Source: an uncultured Clostridia bacterium
GTDB taxonomy: Bacteria; Bacillota; Clostridia; Oscillospirales; Ruminococcaceae
Length of the DNA: 7,820 bases
Direction: 5' to 3'
Assembly (NCBI GenBank): GCA_937893735.1
Contig: CALBGD010000410.1
Location: 1 to 7,820 of the forward strand
The notes under the pieces are model-generated. The model saw only the letters and a program-made list of their open reading frames with translations. It had not been told where the DNA came from and did no database searches. Position 1 is the first letter of the stretch. The number at the start of each line of letters is the position of its first letter. The translations under genes and the position numbers were made by a program. Shown piece by piece: positions 1 through 6,689 of the stretch.

Positions 1-762
1 ACCGATGTCCACGCCCTCTATCTGGCGCGGTATGGCGGAAAGCGCGCCGACGTCCTCGCTGTCTATATCCTGTATGGAATCCAGCAGAGCCTGCGTAACG
101 TCGATAACGGCTATCCTGCCGTCCGCGTAGTAGCGGATACGGCTCAGCACCGCCTGCTCCAGCTTCAGCCTGCCCTGACTCTTCATGTCGAACATCGCAT
201 AATTTATCGGAACGATATCCGCGCCGAGCTGGATAAGCTCAGCCGCATAGACATGGGTCTGCGGGGAGGTGTTGCTGTACTTGAAGCAGCCGCTGTCCGT
301 TGCGATTCCCGTGTAGAGACTGTCCGCGATAGCGTCCGTTATCTTTACCTCGGGCATGGATTTAAGCAGCTCGAACATAAGCTCAGCCGCCGCCGCGTAT
401 TCCGGGGCAAGCAGCAGCCGCTCGGCGTACTCAGTATTGCTGACATGATGGTCAATGCAGAGCTGCGCCTTTTCCCCGACCTCCTGCATGGAATAAAGCA
501 GCTTAGGGTCTGCAACGTCCACTGTAACGATGGTCTGCGGCTCGAATTCCTGCTCCTTTATCTCGCGGAACATATAGCCGAATTTCTTCGGCACAGGATC
601 CGGGCATACAGCCCTTGCTTTCTTGCCGATCTGCTGGAGAGCGGCGCACAGCGCAGTCCCGCAGCCGATGGTGTCGCCGTCCGGGCTTCCGTGCATGAGT
701 ATCAGGAAGCTGTCGCTGTTTCGCAGGAAGTCTGCGGCTTCATTAAGGTCAATTCTCCTCAT
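1..762 (-). CDS. nrnA: DHH-family phosphoesterase, NrnA-like (3' part outside window)
   Basis: The first 254 residues of a DHH phosphoesterase are present; the frame is still open at base 1. Visible metal-binding motifs are H24 with PDGD at 27-30, D82 in the VDVADP segment, DHH at 104-106, and D156 in TGIATDSG. This is the standard DHH-domain order. Family members of about 310-330 residues carry a C-terminal DHHA1 substrate-binding domain, which would lie beyond the left edge. NrnA proteins degrade short oligoribonucleotides and dephosphorylate pAp in the cytoplasm; related proteins cleave cyclic dinucleotides, so the exact substrate is inferred. The ATG at 762 was chosen because GGAGG lies just upstream and the DHH fold begins directly after it. 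The gene overlaps the end of rbfA by 14 bases, which suggests translational coupling. An nrnA-type gene after rbfA is the usual order in Gram-positive bacteria. Confidence 0.93.
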   Translation of the reverse strand, partial: MRRIDLNEAADFLRNSDSFLILMHGSPDGDTIGCGTALCAALQQIGKKARAVCPDPVPKKFGYMFREIKEQEFEPQTIVTVDVADPKLLYSMQEVGEKAQLCIDHHVSNTEYAERLLLAPEYAAAAELMFELLKSMPEVKITDAIADSLYTGIATDSGCFKYSNTSPQTHVYAAELIQLGADIVPINYAMFDMKSQGRLKLEQAVLSRIRYYADGRIAVIDVTQALLDSIQDIDSEDVGALSAIPRQIEGVDIG

Positions 763-1141
763 CGGGCTCCTCCGATTCTTCCTCGTCCTGCTGTGCCGGC
801 TTCGGGAGCTTCGCGATTATCTCCTCGATATGCGCGCTGTATTCCAGCGAATTATCCGGCAGGAATATCAGCTCCGGCATCTTTCTCATGCGTATCCTTG
901 AAGCTATCGCCTTCTTGAAATACCCGGAGGCGGCGGTCATTCCCTCTACTGCCTTGTCCGTCCTGCCCTCGCCGCCGAGGCACGCAACGTGCACCTTGCA
1001 GTAGGACATATCGTTGGTAAGCTCGCAGTGGGTCACCGTCACGAAATTCTTTGAAACTCTGGGGTCCTTTACGCCGCTTACCGCAGCGGAGATCTCTCTC
1101 TTGATATCCTCGGAAAGTCTTTTAATATTGAAATTAGCCAT
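749..1141 (-). CDS. rbfA: Ribosome-binding factor A
   Basis: This 130-residue protein matches the size and pattern of RbfA, a single KH-like domain protein that binds the 30S subunit and helps late 16S rRNA maturation, especially under cold stress. Family features seen are the N-terminal segment with KDPRVS near residues 25-30, the Ala-Ser-Gly kink at 71-73 that replaces the usual KH GxxG, the basic helix SRIRMRKMPEL after it, and a closing DNSLEYSAHIEEII segment. The last 15 or so residues are strongly acidic and probably disordered. The frame is open five codons further upstream, but the ATG at 1141 is preferred because GGGAGG sits six bases before it and the family N-terminus starts here. 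It follows infB after a 54-base gap that holds a strong hairpin, and overlaps nrnA by 14 bases. Confidence 0.96.
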   Translation of the reverse strand: MANFNIKRLSEDIKREISAAVSGVKDPRVSKNFVTVTHCELTNDMSYCKVHVACLGGEGRTDKAVEGMTAASGYFKKAIASRIRMRKMPELIFLPDNSLEYSAHIEEIIAKLPKPAQQDEEESEEPDEEN

Positions 1142-1155
1142 AAAACCTCCCTGCA

Positions 1156-1193
1156 CCGGAACGGTATCCCGGGGAGATCCCCGGGAATTCCGG
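1156..1193 (-). other. GC-rich hairpin between infB and rbfA
   Basis: The gap between infB and rbfA holds an almost ideal stem-loop. The core is an 8-base-pair stem (1167-1174 with 1179-1186) closed by a four-base loop. An outer six-base-pair helix (1156-1161 with 1188-1193) encloses it, with unpaired bases on one side. It begins two bases after the infB stop codon and ends shortly before the rbfA ribosome binding site. No T-run follows on either strand, so it is not a normal intrinsic terminator. An mRNA-stability or processing element that adjusts rbfA relative to infB is the likeliest role, by inference. Confidence 0.6.
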
Positions 1194-1195
1194 AA

Positions 1196-4111
1196 TTAGT
1201 CTCTGTATTCTTCCATGGTATAAGCCTCGAAGATGTCGCCCACCTTGATATCGGTGAACTTCTCAAGGCTGATGCCGCACTCGTAGCCGGCGGCTACTTC
1301 CTTTACGGAATCCTTGAAGCGCTGGAGGCCCGCGATCTTGTCATCGCCGACGATGATACCATCGCGGACGATACGAACCTGACCGTTTCTTGCAACCTTA
1401 CCGTCAAGGACGTAGGAACCTGCAACTATGCCGACATTTGTGATCTTGTAAACCTGACGTACCTCAACTCTGCCGAGATCGACCTCTCTGAACTTCGGAG
1501 CAAGCATACCCTTCATTGCGGAGGTGATATCCTCGATAGCGTCGTAAATTACACGGTAGAGTCTTATCTCAATTCCGTCGCGCTTTGCGTTCTCCTGCGC
1601 GGACGGGTGGGGTCTTACGTTGAAGCCTACGATGATAGCGCCGGAAGCAGCCGCGAGCATTACGTCGCTCTCGCTTACCGCGCCGACTGCGCCGTGGATA
1701 ACTCTTACGCGCACTTCCTCGTTGGAGAGCTTTTCAAGCGACTGCTTTACGGCCTCCACGGAGCCCTGTACATCTGCCTTTACGATTATCGGGAGCTCCT
1801 TTACGGTGCCCTCCTCGATGGAGGAGAACAGGTTGTCGAGAGTTACCTGGTGGTAAGCCTTGAACTGCGCTTCCTTCGCCTCCTGGCGGCGCTTCTCCAC
1901 CAGCTCGCGGGCAAGCTTCTCGTCCTCGACTGCTGCGAATGTGTCGCCTGCCGACGGAACGTCTGCAAGACCCATTATCTCAACCGGAACGGAGGGGCCT
2001 GCTTCCTTGACGGTTCTGCCCTTGTCGTCGCGCATTACGCGGACTCTTCCGACGGACATACCAGCGATGAGCACATCGCCTGTATGGAGCGTACCGTTCT
2101 GTACCAGAACAGTCGCGATAGGACCTCTGCCCTTATCCAGCTTTGCCTCAATGACTGCGCCGGTCGCAAGTCTGTCGGGGTTAGCCTTAAGTTCGAGGAC
2201 GTCTGCGGTCAGGCAAACCATTTCGAGCAGTGTGGAGATTCCCTCGCCGGTCTTTGCGGAAACGGGAACGCAGATAACGTCGCCGCCCCACTCCTCGCAA
2301 ACGAGGTCGTACTTGGTGAGCTCTTCCTTTATCTTATCAGGATTTGCGCCTTCCTTATCCATCTTGTTGATGGCAACGATGATGGAAACTCCCGCCGCCT
2401 TTGCGTGGTTTATCGCTTCAACGGTCTGCGGCATGATACCGTCGTCCGCTGCAACTACCAGAATAGCGATATCCGTGATGCTGGCGCCGCGCGCTCTCAT
2501 AGATGTGAACGCTTCGTGTCCGGGGGTATCAAGGAATGTGATGTCGCGGTCGTTGATGTGAACTCTGTAAGCACCAATGTGCTGTGTGATTCCGCCCGCC
2601 TCAGTGGAGGTAACGCTTGCGTGTCTGATATAGTCCAGCAGGGAGGTCTTGCCGTGGTCAACGTGTCCCATTACAACTACGACAGGGTCGCGCGGCTTGA
2701 GGTTCTCCGGTGCGTCGGGAGTATCCTCGAACAGACGCTCCTCGATAGTGACAACGACTTCCTTCTCTACCTTTGCGCCCAGCTCCTCGGCAACAAGGGA
2801 GGCGGTATCAAAGTCGATGGTCTCGTTCAGGTTTGCCATTACGCCAAGATTGAACAGCTTCTTGATGACCTCGGTGGCCGTTACCTTAAGACGAGCTGCA
2901 AGCTCGGAAACTACGATCTCATCGGGGATCTGAACCTTAAGCTGCTGCTTTCTTGCGCGCTCCAGCTCCAGGCGCTTGAGCTTCTGAGCCTCGGTCTCGC
3001 GCTTTGCGCTGTAAGGCTTGCCCTTCTGCTGGGACTTCTGCTGTATCTTCTGCTTGCGCTGGAAGCTGTCGTTGTTCATTCTGGCGGCAGGAGCGATGTT
3101 CTCATAGCGCTCGTTGTACTTATCGAGCTCAACATAGCTGCCTCTGGTGTCTACCATCTTGGTGACCTGCTCGCCGCGCTGAACAGCCTCGCCCTTCTGC
3201 TTCTGTGTGGGCGGAGTGTTTACCTTTATCTTGGAGGAGTCGATAGCGGGCTTCTTTATGCTCTGCTTGGAGCTGTCAGCCAGCGGATTTACCTGCTCCT
3301 TACGGAAATCGCCGCGGTTGTCGCGGTTGAATCCGCCGTTTCTGTTGTCGCGGTTAAACTGAGGACGGTCACCCGGTCTGCCGTTATTGTCGCGGTTGAA
3401 CTGGGGTCTGTCGCCCGGTCTGCCGTTGTTGTCACGGTTGAACTGGGGTCTGTCGCCCGGTCTGCCGTTGTTGTCACGGTTGAACTGAGGACGCTCGCCC
3501 GGTTTGCCGTTGTTATCACGGTTGAACTGCGGTCTGTCGCCGTTCTGTCTTGGAGCGGGTCTGTCCTGCTTCGGCTCGGACTTGGCTTCTGCCTTGGAGG
3601 CAGCTTCTGCCTTTACCTCAGGCTTGGGCTCCGGCTTCGCTTCTGCCTTTGCTTCGGGCTTGGGTTCCGGTTTTGTTTCTGCCTTTACTTCGGGCTTGGG
3701 CTCAGACTTTGCTTCTGTCTTTACCTCAGGCTTGGGTTCCGGCTTTGTCTCTGCCTTTACTTCGGGCTTGGATTCCGGCTTTGCTTCTGCCTTTGTTTCT
3801 GTCTTGGGAGCAGTCTCGACGGGAGCCTCCTCCTTCTTTGCGGCAGGCTTCTTCTTGGCTGCCGGCTTCTTTTCCTCAGGCTTGGGCTTCTCGGTCTTCT
3901 GACCTGCCGTAGCATTGAAATACTCGTCAAAGCTCTTTACTTCGTGCTTCTTGGAGAAAACCTCCAGCACATAGCTTACTTCCTGATCAGTAAGAGAGGT
4001 CTGAGCCTTCTTGGAGCCCTCAAACGCACTCTCCAGCAGCTTGATGACATCGCTGCGCTCTGCGCCGATATCTGCTGCAATATCCTGTACTCTATATTTT
4101 TTGTTTGGCAA
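1196..4111 (-). CDS. infB: Translation initiation factor IF-2
   Basis: IF2 is the GTPase that brings fMet-tRNA to the 30S subunit and promotes subunit joining. The 971-residue product shows, in order: an N-terminal IF2_N domain (about 1-52); a Lys/Ala/Pro/Glu-rich linker (about 70-180) with 12-residue repeats; an Arg/Asn/Gly segment with five repeats (193-256); a basic, Gln/Lys-rich stretch; a second IF2_N domain (about 393-443); the G domain with GHVDHGKT at 482-489, DTPGH at 528-532, NKMD at 582-585 and SAK at 618-620; then domains II, III and the tRNA-binding C2 domain ending at EEYRD. The G-domain motifs are intact. The start is TTG: no ATG or GTG lies upstream in frame before a stop, the N-terminus matches the family, and GGAGG lies nine bases before it. 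The long linker makes it larger than Bacillus IF2. It lies 21 bases after ylxQ. Confidence 0.98.
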   Translation of the reverse strand: MPNKKYRVQDIAADIGAERSDVIKLLESAFEGSKKAQTSLTDQEVSYVLEVFSKKHEVKSFDEYFNATAGQKTEKPKPEEKKPAAKKKPAAKKEEAPVETAPKTETKAEAKPESKPEVKAETKPEPKPEVKTEAKSEPKPEVKAETKPEPKPEAKAEAKPEPKPEVKAEAASKAEAKSEPKQDRPAPRQNGDRPQFNRDNNGKPGERPQFNRDNNGRPGDRPQFNRDNNGRPGDRPQFNRDNNGRPGDRPQFNRDNRNGGFNRDNRGDFRKEQVNPLADSSKQSIKKPAIDSSKIKVNTPPTQKQKGEAVQRGEQVTKMVDTRGSYVELDKYNERYENIAPAARMNNDSFQRKQKIQQKSQQKGKPYSAKRETEAQKLKRLELERARKQQLKVQIPDEIVVSELAARLKVTATEVIKKLFNLGVMANLNETIDFDTASLVAEELGAKVEKEVVVTIEERLFEDTPDAPENLKPRDPVVVVMGHVDHGKTSLLDYIRHASVTSTEAGGITQHIGAYRVHINDRDITFLDTPGHEAFTSMRARGASITDIAILVVAADDGIMPQTVEAINHAKAAGVSIIVAINKMDKEGANPDKIKEELTKYDLVCEEWGGDVICVPVSAKTGEGISTLLEMVCLTADVLELKANPDRLATGAVIEAKLDKGRGPIATVLVQNGTLHTGDVLIAGMSVGRVRVMRDDKGRTVKEAGPSVPVEIMGLADVPSAGDTFAAVEDEKLARELVEKRRQEAKEAQFKAYHQVTLDNLFSSIEEGTVKELPIIVKADVQGSVEAVKQSLEKLSNEEVRVRVIHGAVGAVSESDVMLAAASGAIIVGFNVRPHPSAQENAKRDGIEIRLYRVIYDAIEDITSAMKGMLAPKFREVDLGRVEVRQVYKITNVGIVAGSYVLDGKVARNGQVRIVRDGIIVGDDKIAGLQRFKDSVKEVAAGYECGISLEKFTDIKVGDIFEAYTMEEYRD
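3344..3535 (-). repeat. Five 42-base tandem repeats inside infB
   Basis: Residues 193-256 of IF2 contain five copies of RPQFNRDN spaced by 14 residues, separated by NGRPGD or NGKPGE. In DNA this is a 42-base period. Some neighbouring copies are nearly identical at base level, which suggests recent duplication or slippage. The period is a multiple of three, so changes in copy number keep the frame. The segment is Arg/Asn/Gly-rich and expected to be disordered. Confidence 0.93.
3572..3769 (-). repeat. 36-base Lys/Pro/Glu/Ala repeats inside infB
   Basis: Residues 115-162 of IF2 are four 12-residue units of the type [13 protein letters not shown] fifth, degenerate unit and its tail run to about residue 180. 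The DNA period is 36 bases with several synonymous differences between copies, so this array looks older or more diverged than the 42-base array beside it. It forms a charged, probably extended linker between the N-terminal domain and the rest of IF2. Confidence 0.88.
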
Positions 4112-4120
4112 TGTAACTTT

Positions 4121-4125
4121 CCTCC
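4121..4125 (-). promoter_or_regulatory. Ribosome binding site that fixes the TTG start of infB
   Basis: GGAGG on the minus strand lies nine bases upstream of the TTG at 4111. Reading back in frame, a TAA appears before any ATG or GTG, so this site and the TTG are the only reasonable initiation signal for full-length IF2. Confidence 0.85.
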
Positions 4126-4132
4126 ATACTCT

Positions 4133-4438
4133 TTATGACATTATATGTTTGGTGATAGAGCTGTATAATCCCGCGTCAAGCACCAGAAAGATGCCCGTGC
4201 GCTTTCCGACAGCGTCCTTGGCTTCGTCCATCGTGAACCCGCCATTGACCACCCCGATGCCGCATTTCTCCGCGTGAAAGCGAAGCTCCTTTTCTGTTTT
4301 CTGCGACACGTCCGCCGCTAAAATAACGCCTGCTGCCTTTGACTTGGGCGCCGCCATTTCCTGCACAGCCGCGTCAAAGCCCATGACAAGCTTTCCGGCA
4401 CGGCGGCAAAGGCTTATTGTCGAAAGTACCTTATTTAT
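4133..4438 (-). CDS. ylxQ: L7Ae-family ribosomal protein-like YlxQ, apparent AUA start
   Basis: This is a 101-residue member of the L7Ae/L30e/YlxQ family of small RNA-binding proteins, found between ylxR and infB in many Gram-positive bacteria; its cellular role is not well defined. The N-terminal helix has the family pattern SLCRRAGKLVMG, followed by the alternating fold with GVILAADVS, CGIGVVNGGF and GIFLVLDAG. The start is unusual. In-frame sequence upstream of the only early ATG (4384) clearly continues the family, back to (start)NKVLSTISLCRRAGK. The codon at the expected Met position is ATA (4436-4438), within an ATAAATAA overlap with the ylxR stop, and AAGGAG lies ten bases upstream (4449-4454). 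No ATG, GTG, TTG or CTG exists there before a TGA. Either AUA is used, or the base is a sequencing error or mutation from ATG. Starting at 4384 would give 83 residues and lose the conserved first helix. Confidence 0.85.
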   Translation of the reverse strand: MNKVLSTISLCRRAGKLVMGFDAAVQEMAAPKSKAAGVILAADVSQKTEKELRFHAEKCGIGVVNGGFTMDEAKDAVGKRTGIFLVLDAGLYSSITKHIMS

Positions 4439-4700
4439 CCGAGGTCAGCTCCTTTTCAAGAATTTCGTATATGTCATCGGGTATAGCGCATTTCAAACCC
4501 CGCTCGAGCTTCCTGCCCTTCCTCGCGAGTTCAAGACACTCCCTGCTACGGCAGAGATAAGCGCCGCGCCCGGCTTTTTTTCCTGTGAGATCGACGGAAA
4601 GCTCTCCGTCCTTGCTGCGCACCACTCTCACAGCGCCTTTTTTTCCGATCATTTCACCGCAGCCTATGCATTTGCGCATCGGAACGTGCTTTTCCTGCAT
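4431..4700 (-). CDS. ylxR: YlxR-family RNA-binding protein (RnpM)
   Basis: This is an 89-residue YlxR protein. Signature elements are PMRKCIGCGE at residues 7-16, the central VRVVRSKDGELSVD strand region, and the GRGAYLC motif at about 44-50 followed by a further cysteine in RSREC. In Bacillus subtilis the homologue has been described as an RNase P modulator (RnpM); that role is transferred here by family only. The ATG at 4700 overlaps the nusA stop codon (TAATG), and GGAGGAG lies a few bases upstream within the nusA end. Met8 is a less likely start, because family members usually have a few residues before PMRKC. The 3' end overlaps the apparent ylxQ start by eight bases, so nusA, ylxR and ylxQ are probably translationally coupled. 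Confidence 0.96.
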   Translation of the reverse strand: MQEKHVPMRKCIGCGEMIGKKGAVRVVRSKDGELSVDLTGKKAGRGAYLCRSRECLELARKGRKLERGLKCAIPDDIYEILEKELTSDK

Positions 4701-5917
4701 TACTGCTCCTCCGGCTGAGCCTCGGCAGTCTCCTGAGCGGGAGCCTCAGCGGGCTCTTCCTCTGCGGGAGTTTCAGGCTCCGGCGGGTACTCGATGACCT
4801 CGAGATCCTCGGGAGTTACCTTGCTCTCTGCCTTGATGTCGATTTTGTATCCGGTAAGCTTTGCTGCGAGCAGAGCGTTCTGACCCTTGTTTCCGATGGC
4901 GAGGGAAAGCTGGTTGTCAGGAACGATAGCCTTGCAGGCTCTCACATGAGGATCGTTGATGACTACGCGGAGCACCTCTGCAGGCTTGAGCGCCTGCTTG
5001 ATGAACTCCTCGGGATCCTCGCTGTACATAACAACATCGACCTTTTCGCCCTTGAGCTCCTTGGTCACTGCGTTTATTCTGCTCTTCTGGGTACCTATGC
5101 AGGCGCCTACTGCGTCAACATTCGGATCGTTGCTGATGACTGCAATCTTGGAGCGTGATCCGGGAGTACGGCTTACTGCCTTTATCTCAACGGTCCCGTC
5201 GTAGATCTCAGGGCATTCAAGCTCGAACAGGCGCTTAATAAGACCCTTGTCTGTTCTGGTGATACGCAGGGACTGCTTCTTTGCGCCCTCCTTGTACTCC
5301 TTGGAAACGCCGGTGATGAACACCTTGATAACATCGCCCACATGGAGGATCTCGCCGGGTATCTGATCCTGACGCATGAGAAGAACTTCGTTGTGGTTTA
5401 TCTCGATGGTTGCGTGTCCGGTCTTGGGCTCGATCCTTGTAACGACAGCGGAAACCGCTTCGTTCTCATACTCGCCCCACATCTCGCTGAGCTGCTGGCG
5501 CTCTACATCGCGGAAGCCCTGCTTAATGAGGTCCTTGGCGTTCTTTGCAGCGATACGCTTGAACTCGTGAGTATCCACAGGAACGCGGATCTTGTCGCCA
5601 ACCTCAACGTTCGGGTTGATCTTGCGCGCCTCTTCAAGAACTATCTCGATCTCCGGCTCGTACAGTGTATCGACTACCTCGATTACTTCCTTAAGTACGC
5701 TGACATCGAATATTTCCTTATTAAGGTCTATGTTGACGAATACGCACTCGCTGTCCTTGTCCTCAACGTGCATACTGGTCTTGAGGCTCTTTTCGATAGC
5801 ACTCTTGATCTTTTCAACGAACACCTGCTCGTCTATTCCCTTTTCCTTTGCGTATTCAGCCAGCGCGGTGAAAAAATCCTTGATATCGTCCTTGGGCTGT
5901 ACCTTTTTCTTAGCCAT
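4700..5917 (-). CDS. nusA: Transcription termination/antitermination factor NusA
   Basis: NusA binds RNA polymerase and nascent RNA, and modulates pausing, termination and antitermination. The 405 residues show the N-terminal polymerase-binding domain (about 1-130), an S1 domain (about 148-215), then KH1 (about 245-300) and KH2 (about 310-370). Diagnostic motifs are SRTPGSRSKIAV at 249-260, VGACIG at 270-275, and DNQLSLAIGNKGQN at 334-347. As in other Gram-positive NusA proteins, the two acidic repeats of E. coli NusA are absent; instead there is a short, low-complexity Glu/Pro/Ala tail (about 373-405). The KH2 GxxG loop is GNKG and intact, but the equivalent KH1 loop reads GTQK, with lysine in place of the last glycine. 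The ATG at 5917 is preceded by GGAGGAG ten bases upstream. It lies 41 bases after rimP and overlaps ylxR by one base. Confidence 0.98.
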   Translation of the reverse strand: MAKKKVQPKDDIKDFFTALAEYAKEKGIDEQVFVEKIKSAIEKSLKTSMHVEDKDSECVFVNIDLNKEIFDVSVLKEVIEVVDTLYEPEIEIVLEEARKINPNVEVGDKIRVPVDTHEFKRIAAKNAKDLIKQGFRDVERQQLSEMWGEYENEAVSAVVTRIEPKTGHATIEINHNEVLLMRQDQIPGEILHVGDVIKVFITGVSKEYKEGAKKQSLRITRTDKGLIKRLFELECPEIYDGTVEIKAVSRTPGSRSKIAVISNDPNVDAVGACIGTQKSRINAVTKELKGEKVDVVMYSEDPEEFIKQALKPAEVLRVVINDPHVRACKAIVPDNQLSLAIGNKGQNALLAAKLTGYKIDIKAESKVTPEDLEVIEYPPEPETPAEEEPAEAPAQETAEAQPEEQ

Positions 5918-5958
5918 TTTCCGTTAACTCCTCCGTTATAATGTCGTTATTGCCGCGG

Positions 5959-6465
5959 TCACTCTCCGCTGTCAAGCAGCTCGTGATTGTCAAAATCATC
6001 GTAATTTATTGCAGAAACATCGGATACCGCCAGCGTCAGCTCTCCGAAATCTCCTGTAACCTTTATGTTACCGTCCTCATATCCTGAAAGAATGCAGCTG
6101 AACGCCTTGGACGGCGCGCCGTCGCACAGCTTGTAGGTCTTGATGATGACCTTCTTTCCAACAGACTGCTCAAGCTGGGCGATCCTCCTGACCGGACGCT
6201 CCAGCCCGGCAGAGCCTATCTCCAGATAGTCTATCTTGTCGATGAAATCCTGCTTGTCTATCTCCGCGTTGATAAGTCCGTCGATAGATTCGCAGTCGTC
6301 AATGGATACTCCGCCCGGACGGTCGATAAGAATGCGCAGATACCATTTTGCGCCCTCCTTTGCGAACCACACGTCCCAGAGTTTAAAGCCGTGCTCCTCA
6401 ACGATAGGCCTTACCACAGCCTCTGCTGCCGCCTCTATCGTGCTGAAGCCCTTTGCAAGTGCCAT
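5959..6465 (-). CDS. rimP: Ribosome maturation factor RimP
   Basis: RimP binds the 30S subunit and is needed for efficient 16S rRNA maturation. The 168-residue product has the two-domain family layout: an N-terminal alpha/beta domain (about 1-92) containing VVRPIVEEHGFKLWDVWF and the strongly conserved GLERP at 87-91, and a C-terminal Sm-like barrel (about 93-168). The LRILIDRPGGVSIDDCE segment (about 43-59) is also typical. The ATG at 6465 has AAAGGAG at 6474-6480, eight bases upstream, and the family N-terminus fits. It is the first gene of the minus-strand operon and is read from an identified promoter through a structured leader of about 114 bases. Confidence 0.97.
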   Translation of the reverse strand: MALAKGFSTIEAAAEAVVRPIVEEHGFKLWDVWFAKEGAKWYLRILIDRPGGVSIDDCESIDGLINAEIDKQDFIDKIDYLEIGSAGLERPVRRIAQLEQSVGKKVIIKTYKLCDGAPSKAFSCILSGYEDGNIKVTGDFGELTLAVSDVSAINYDDFDNHELLDSGE

Positions 6466-6493
6466 TCAGACAGCTCCTTTCAGAATATGCAGC

Positions 6494-6526
6494 GGGACCG
6501 CCGGAGCCATGCTCCGAAAAAGTCCC
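6494..6526 (-). promoter_or_regulatory. Second hairpin of the rimP leader
   Basis: On the minus-strand RNA, CGGAGC pairs with GCUCCG (6511-6516 with 6502-6507), enclosed by GGGAC with GUCCC (6522-6526 with 6494-6498) across an internal loop. It ends 13 bases upstream of the rimP ribosome binding site. Its 5' arm CGGAGC is equally complementary to GCUCCG in the 3' part of the first leader hairpin, so the two structures could be alternatives. No U-tract follows it. Confidence 0.55.
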
Positions 6527-6538
6527 CGATTAAAACTT

Positions 6539-6565
6539 AAAGACCGGAGCGAAACCCCAGTCTTT
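6539..6565 (-). promoter_or_regulatory. First hairpin of the rimP leader, weak terminator-like attenuator candidate
   Basis: Minus-strand RNA from 6565 to 6556 (AAAGACUGGG) pairs with 6548 to 6539 (UCCGGUCUUU) in ten pairs, two of them G-U, around a seven-base loop. The stem is flanked by A's on one side and U's on the other, and continues into AAGUUUU. This looks like an intrinsic terminator with an interrupted U-tract. It lies about 15 bases after the predicted transcription start of the rimP-nusA operon. Regulation through NusA-dependent termination is an inference from operon content and from what has been reported for the nusA operon of Bacillus subtilis. Confidence 0.5.
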
Positions 6566-6585
6566 AGTCTAATCTATCTTGTAGT

Positions 6586-6614
6586 ATTATACCACGTTAT
6601 TTCAGAAAAATCAA
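6586..6614 (-). promoter_or_regulatory. Sigma-A-type promoter of the rimP-nusA-infB operon
   Basis: On the minus strand, the -35 is TTGATT (6609-6614) and the -10 is TATAAT (6586-6591), with an exact 17-base spacer. A TG one base before the -10 makes it an extended -10. AT-rich tracts lie upstream of the -35. The predicted start is near 6579, giving a leader of about 114 bases before rimP. Confidence 0.88.
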
Positions 6615-6654
6615 TAGGTTTTTTGAAAAATCCATGTAAATATTGCAATTTTCC

Positions 6655-6683
6655 TTGACATTGCGGAAAAAAAGTGCTATAAT
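6655..6683 (+). promoter_or_regulatory. Sigma-A-type promoter of the T-box/proS unit
   Basis: A perfect TTGACA (6655-6660) and perfect TATAAT (6678-6683) are separated by 17 bases, with TG one base before the -10. The upstream sequence is AT-rich. Transcription should start near A6690, immediately before the T-box stem I. It is back to back with the rimP promoter; the two -35 elements are 40 bases apart. Confidence 0.92.
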
Positions 6684-6689
6684 CAAACC

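Noticed and set aside
253..918. A 221-codon plus-strand frame opposite nrnA and rbfA
   Set aside because: It crosses two clearly identified minus-strand genes, shows no family pattern, and is explained by their codon use.
1172..1183. GGGAGATCCCCG also occurs at 6881-6892 in the T-box, considered as a dispersed repeat
   Set aside because: A shared 12-mer in a window this size is expected by chance about once or more. Both are self-complementary hairpin cores with different flanks and different contexts.
1156..1193. The infB-rbfA hairpin considered as an intrinsic terminator
   Set aside because: No T-run follows on either strand, and rbfA and nrnA downstream have no promoter that I can see in the gap.
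3155..3180. A possible internal start in infB at Met319 giving a shorter IF2 isoform, as known in E. coli
   Set aside because: An ATG is present but only a weak purine stretch precedes it; the sequence does not support it strongly enough to list.
3344..3769. Regular 36- and 42-base repeats considered as a CRISPR-like or intergenic array
   Set aside because: The periods are multiples of three, the repeats lie inside infB in frame, and there are no unique spacers between identical repeats.
1607..4138. An 843-codon open frame on the plus strand opposite infB
   Set aside because: It is codon-aligned with infB, so it stays open simply because infB avoids TTA, CTA and TCA codons. Its Leu/Cys/Gly-rich low-complexity translation is the mirror of the Lys/Pro/Glu repeats. 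IF2 on the minus strand is unmistakable.
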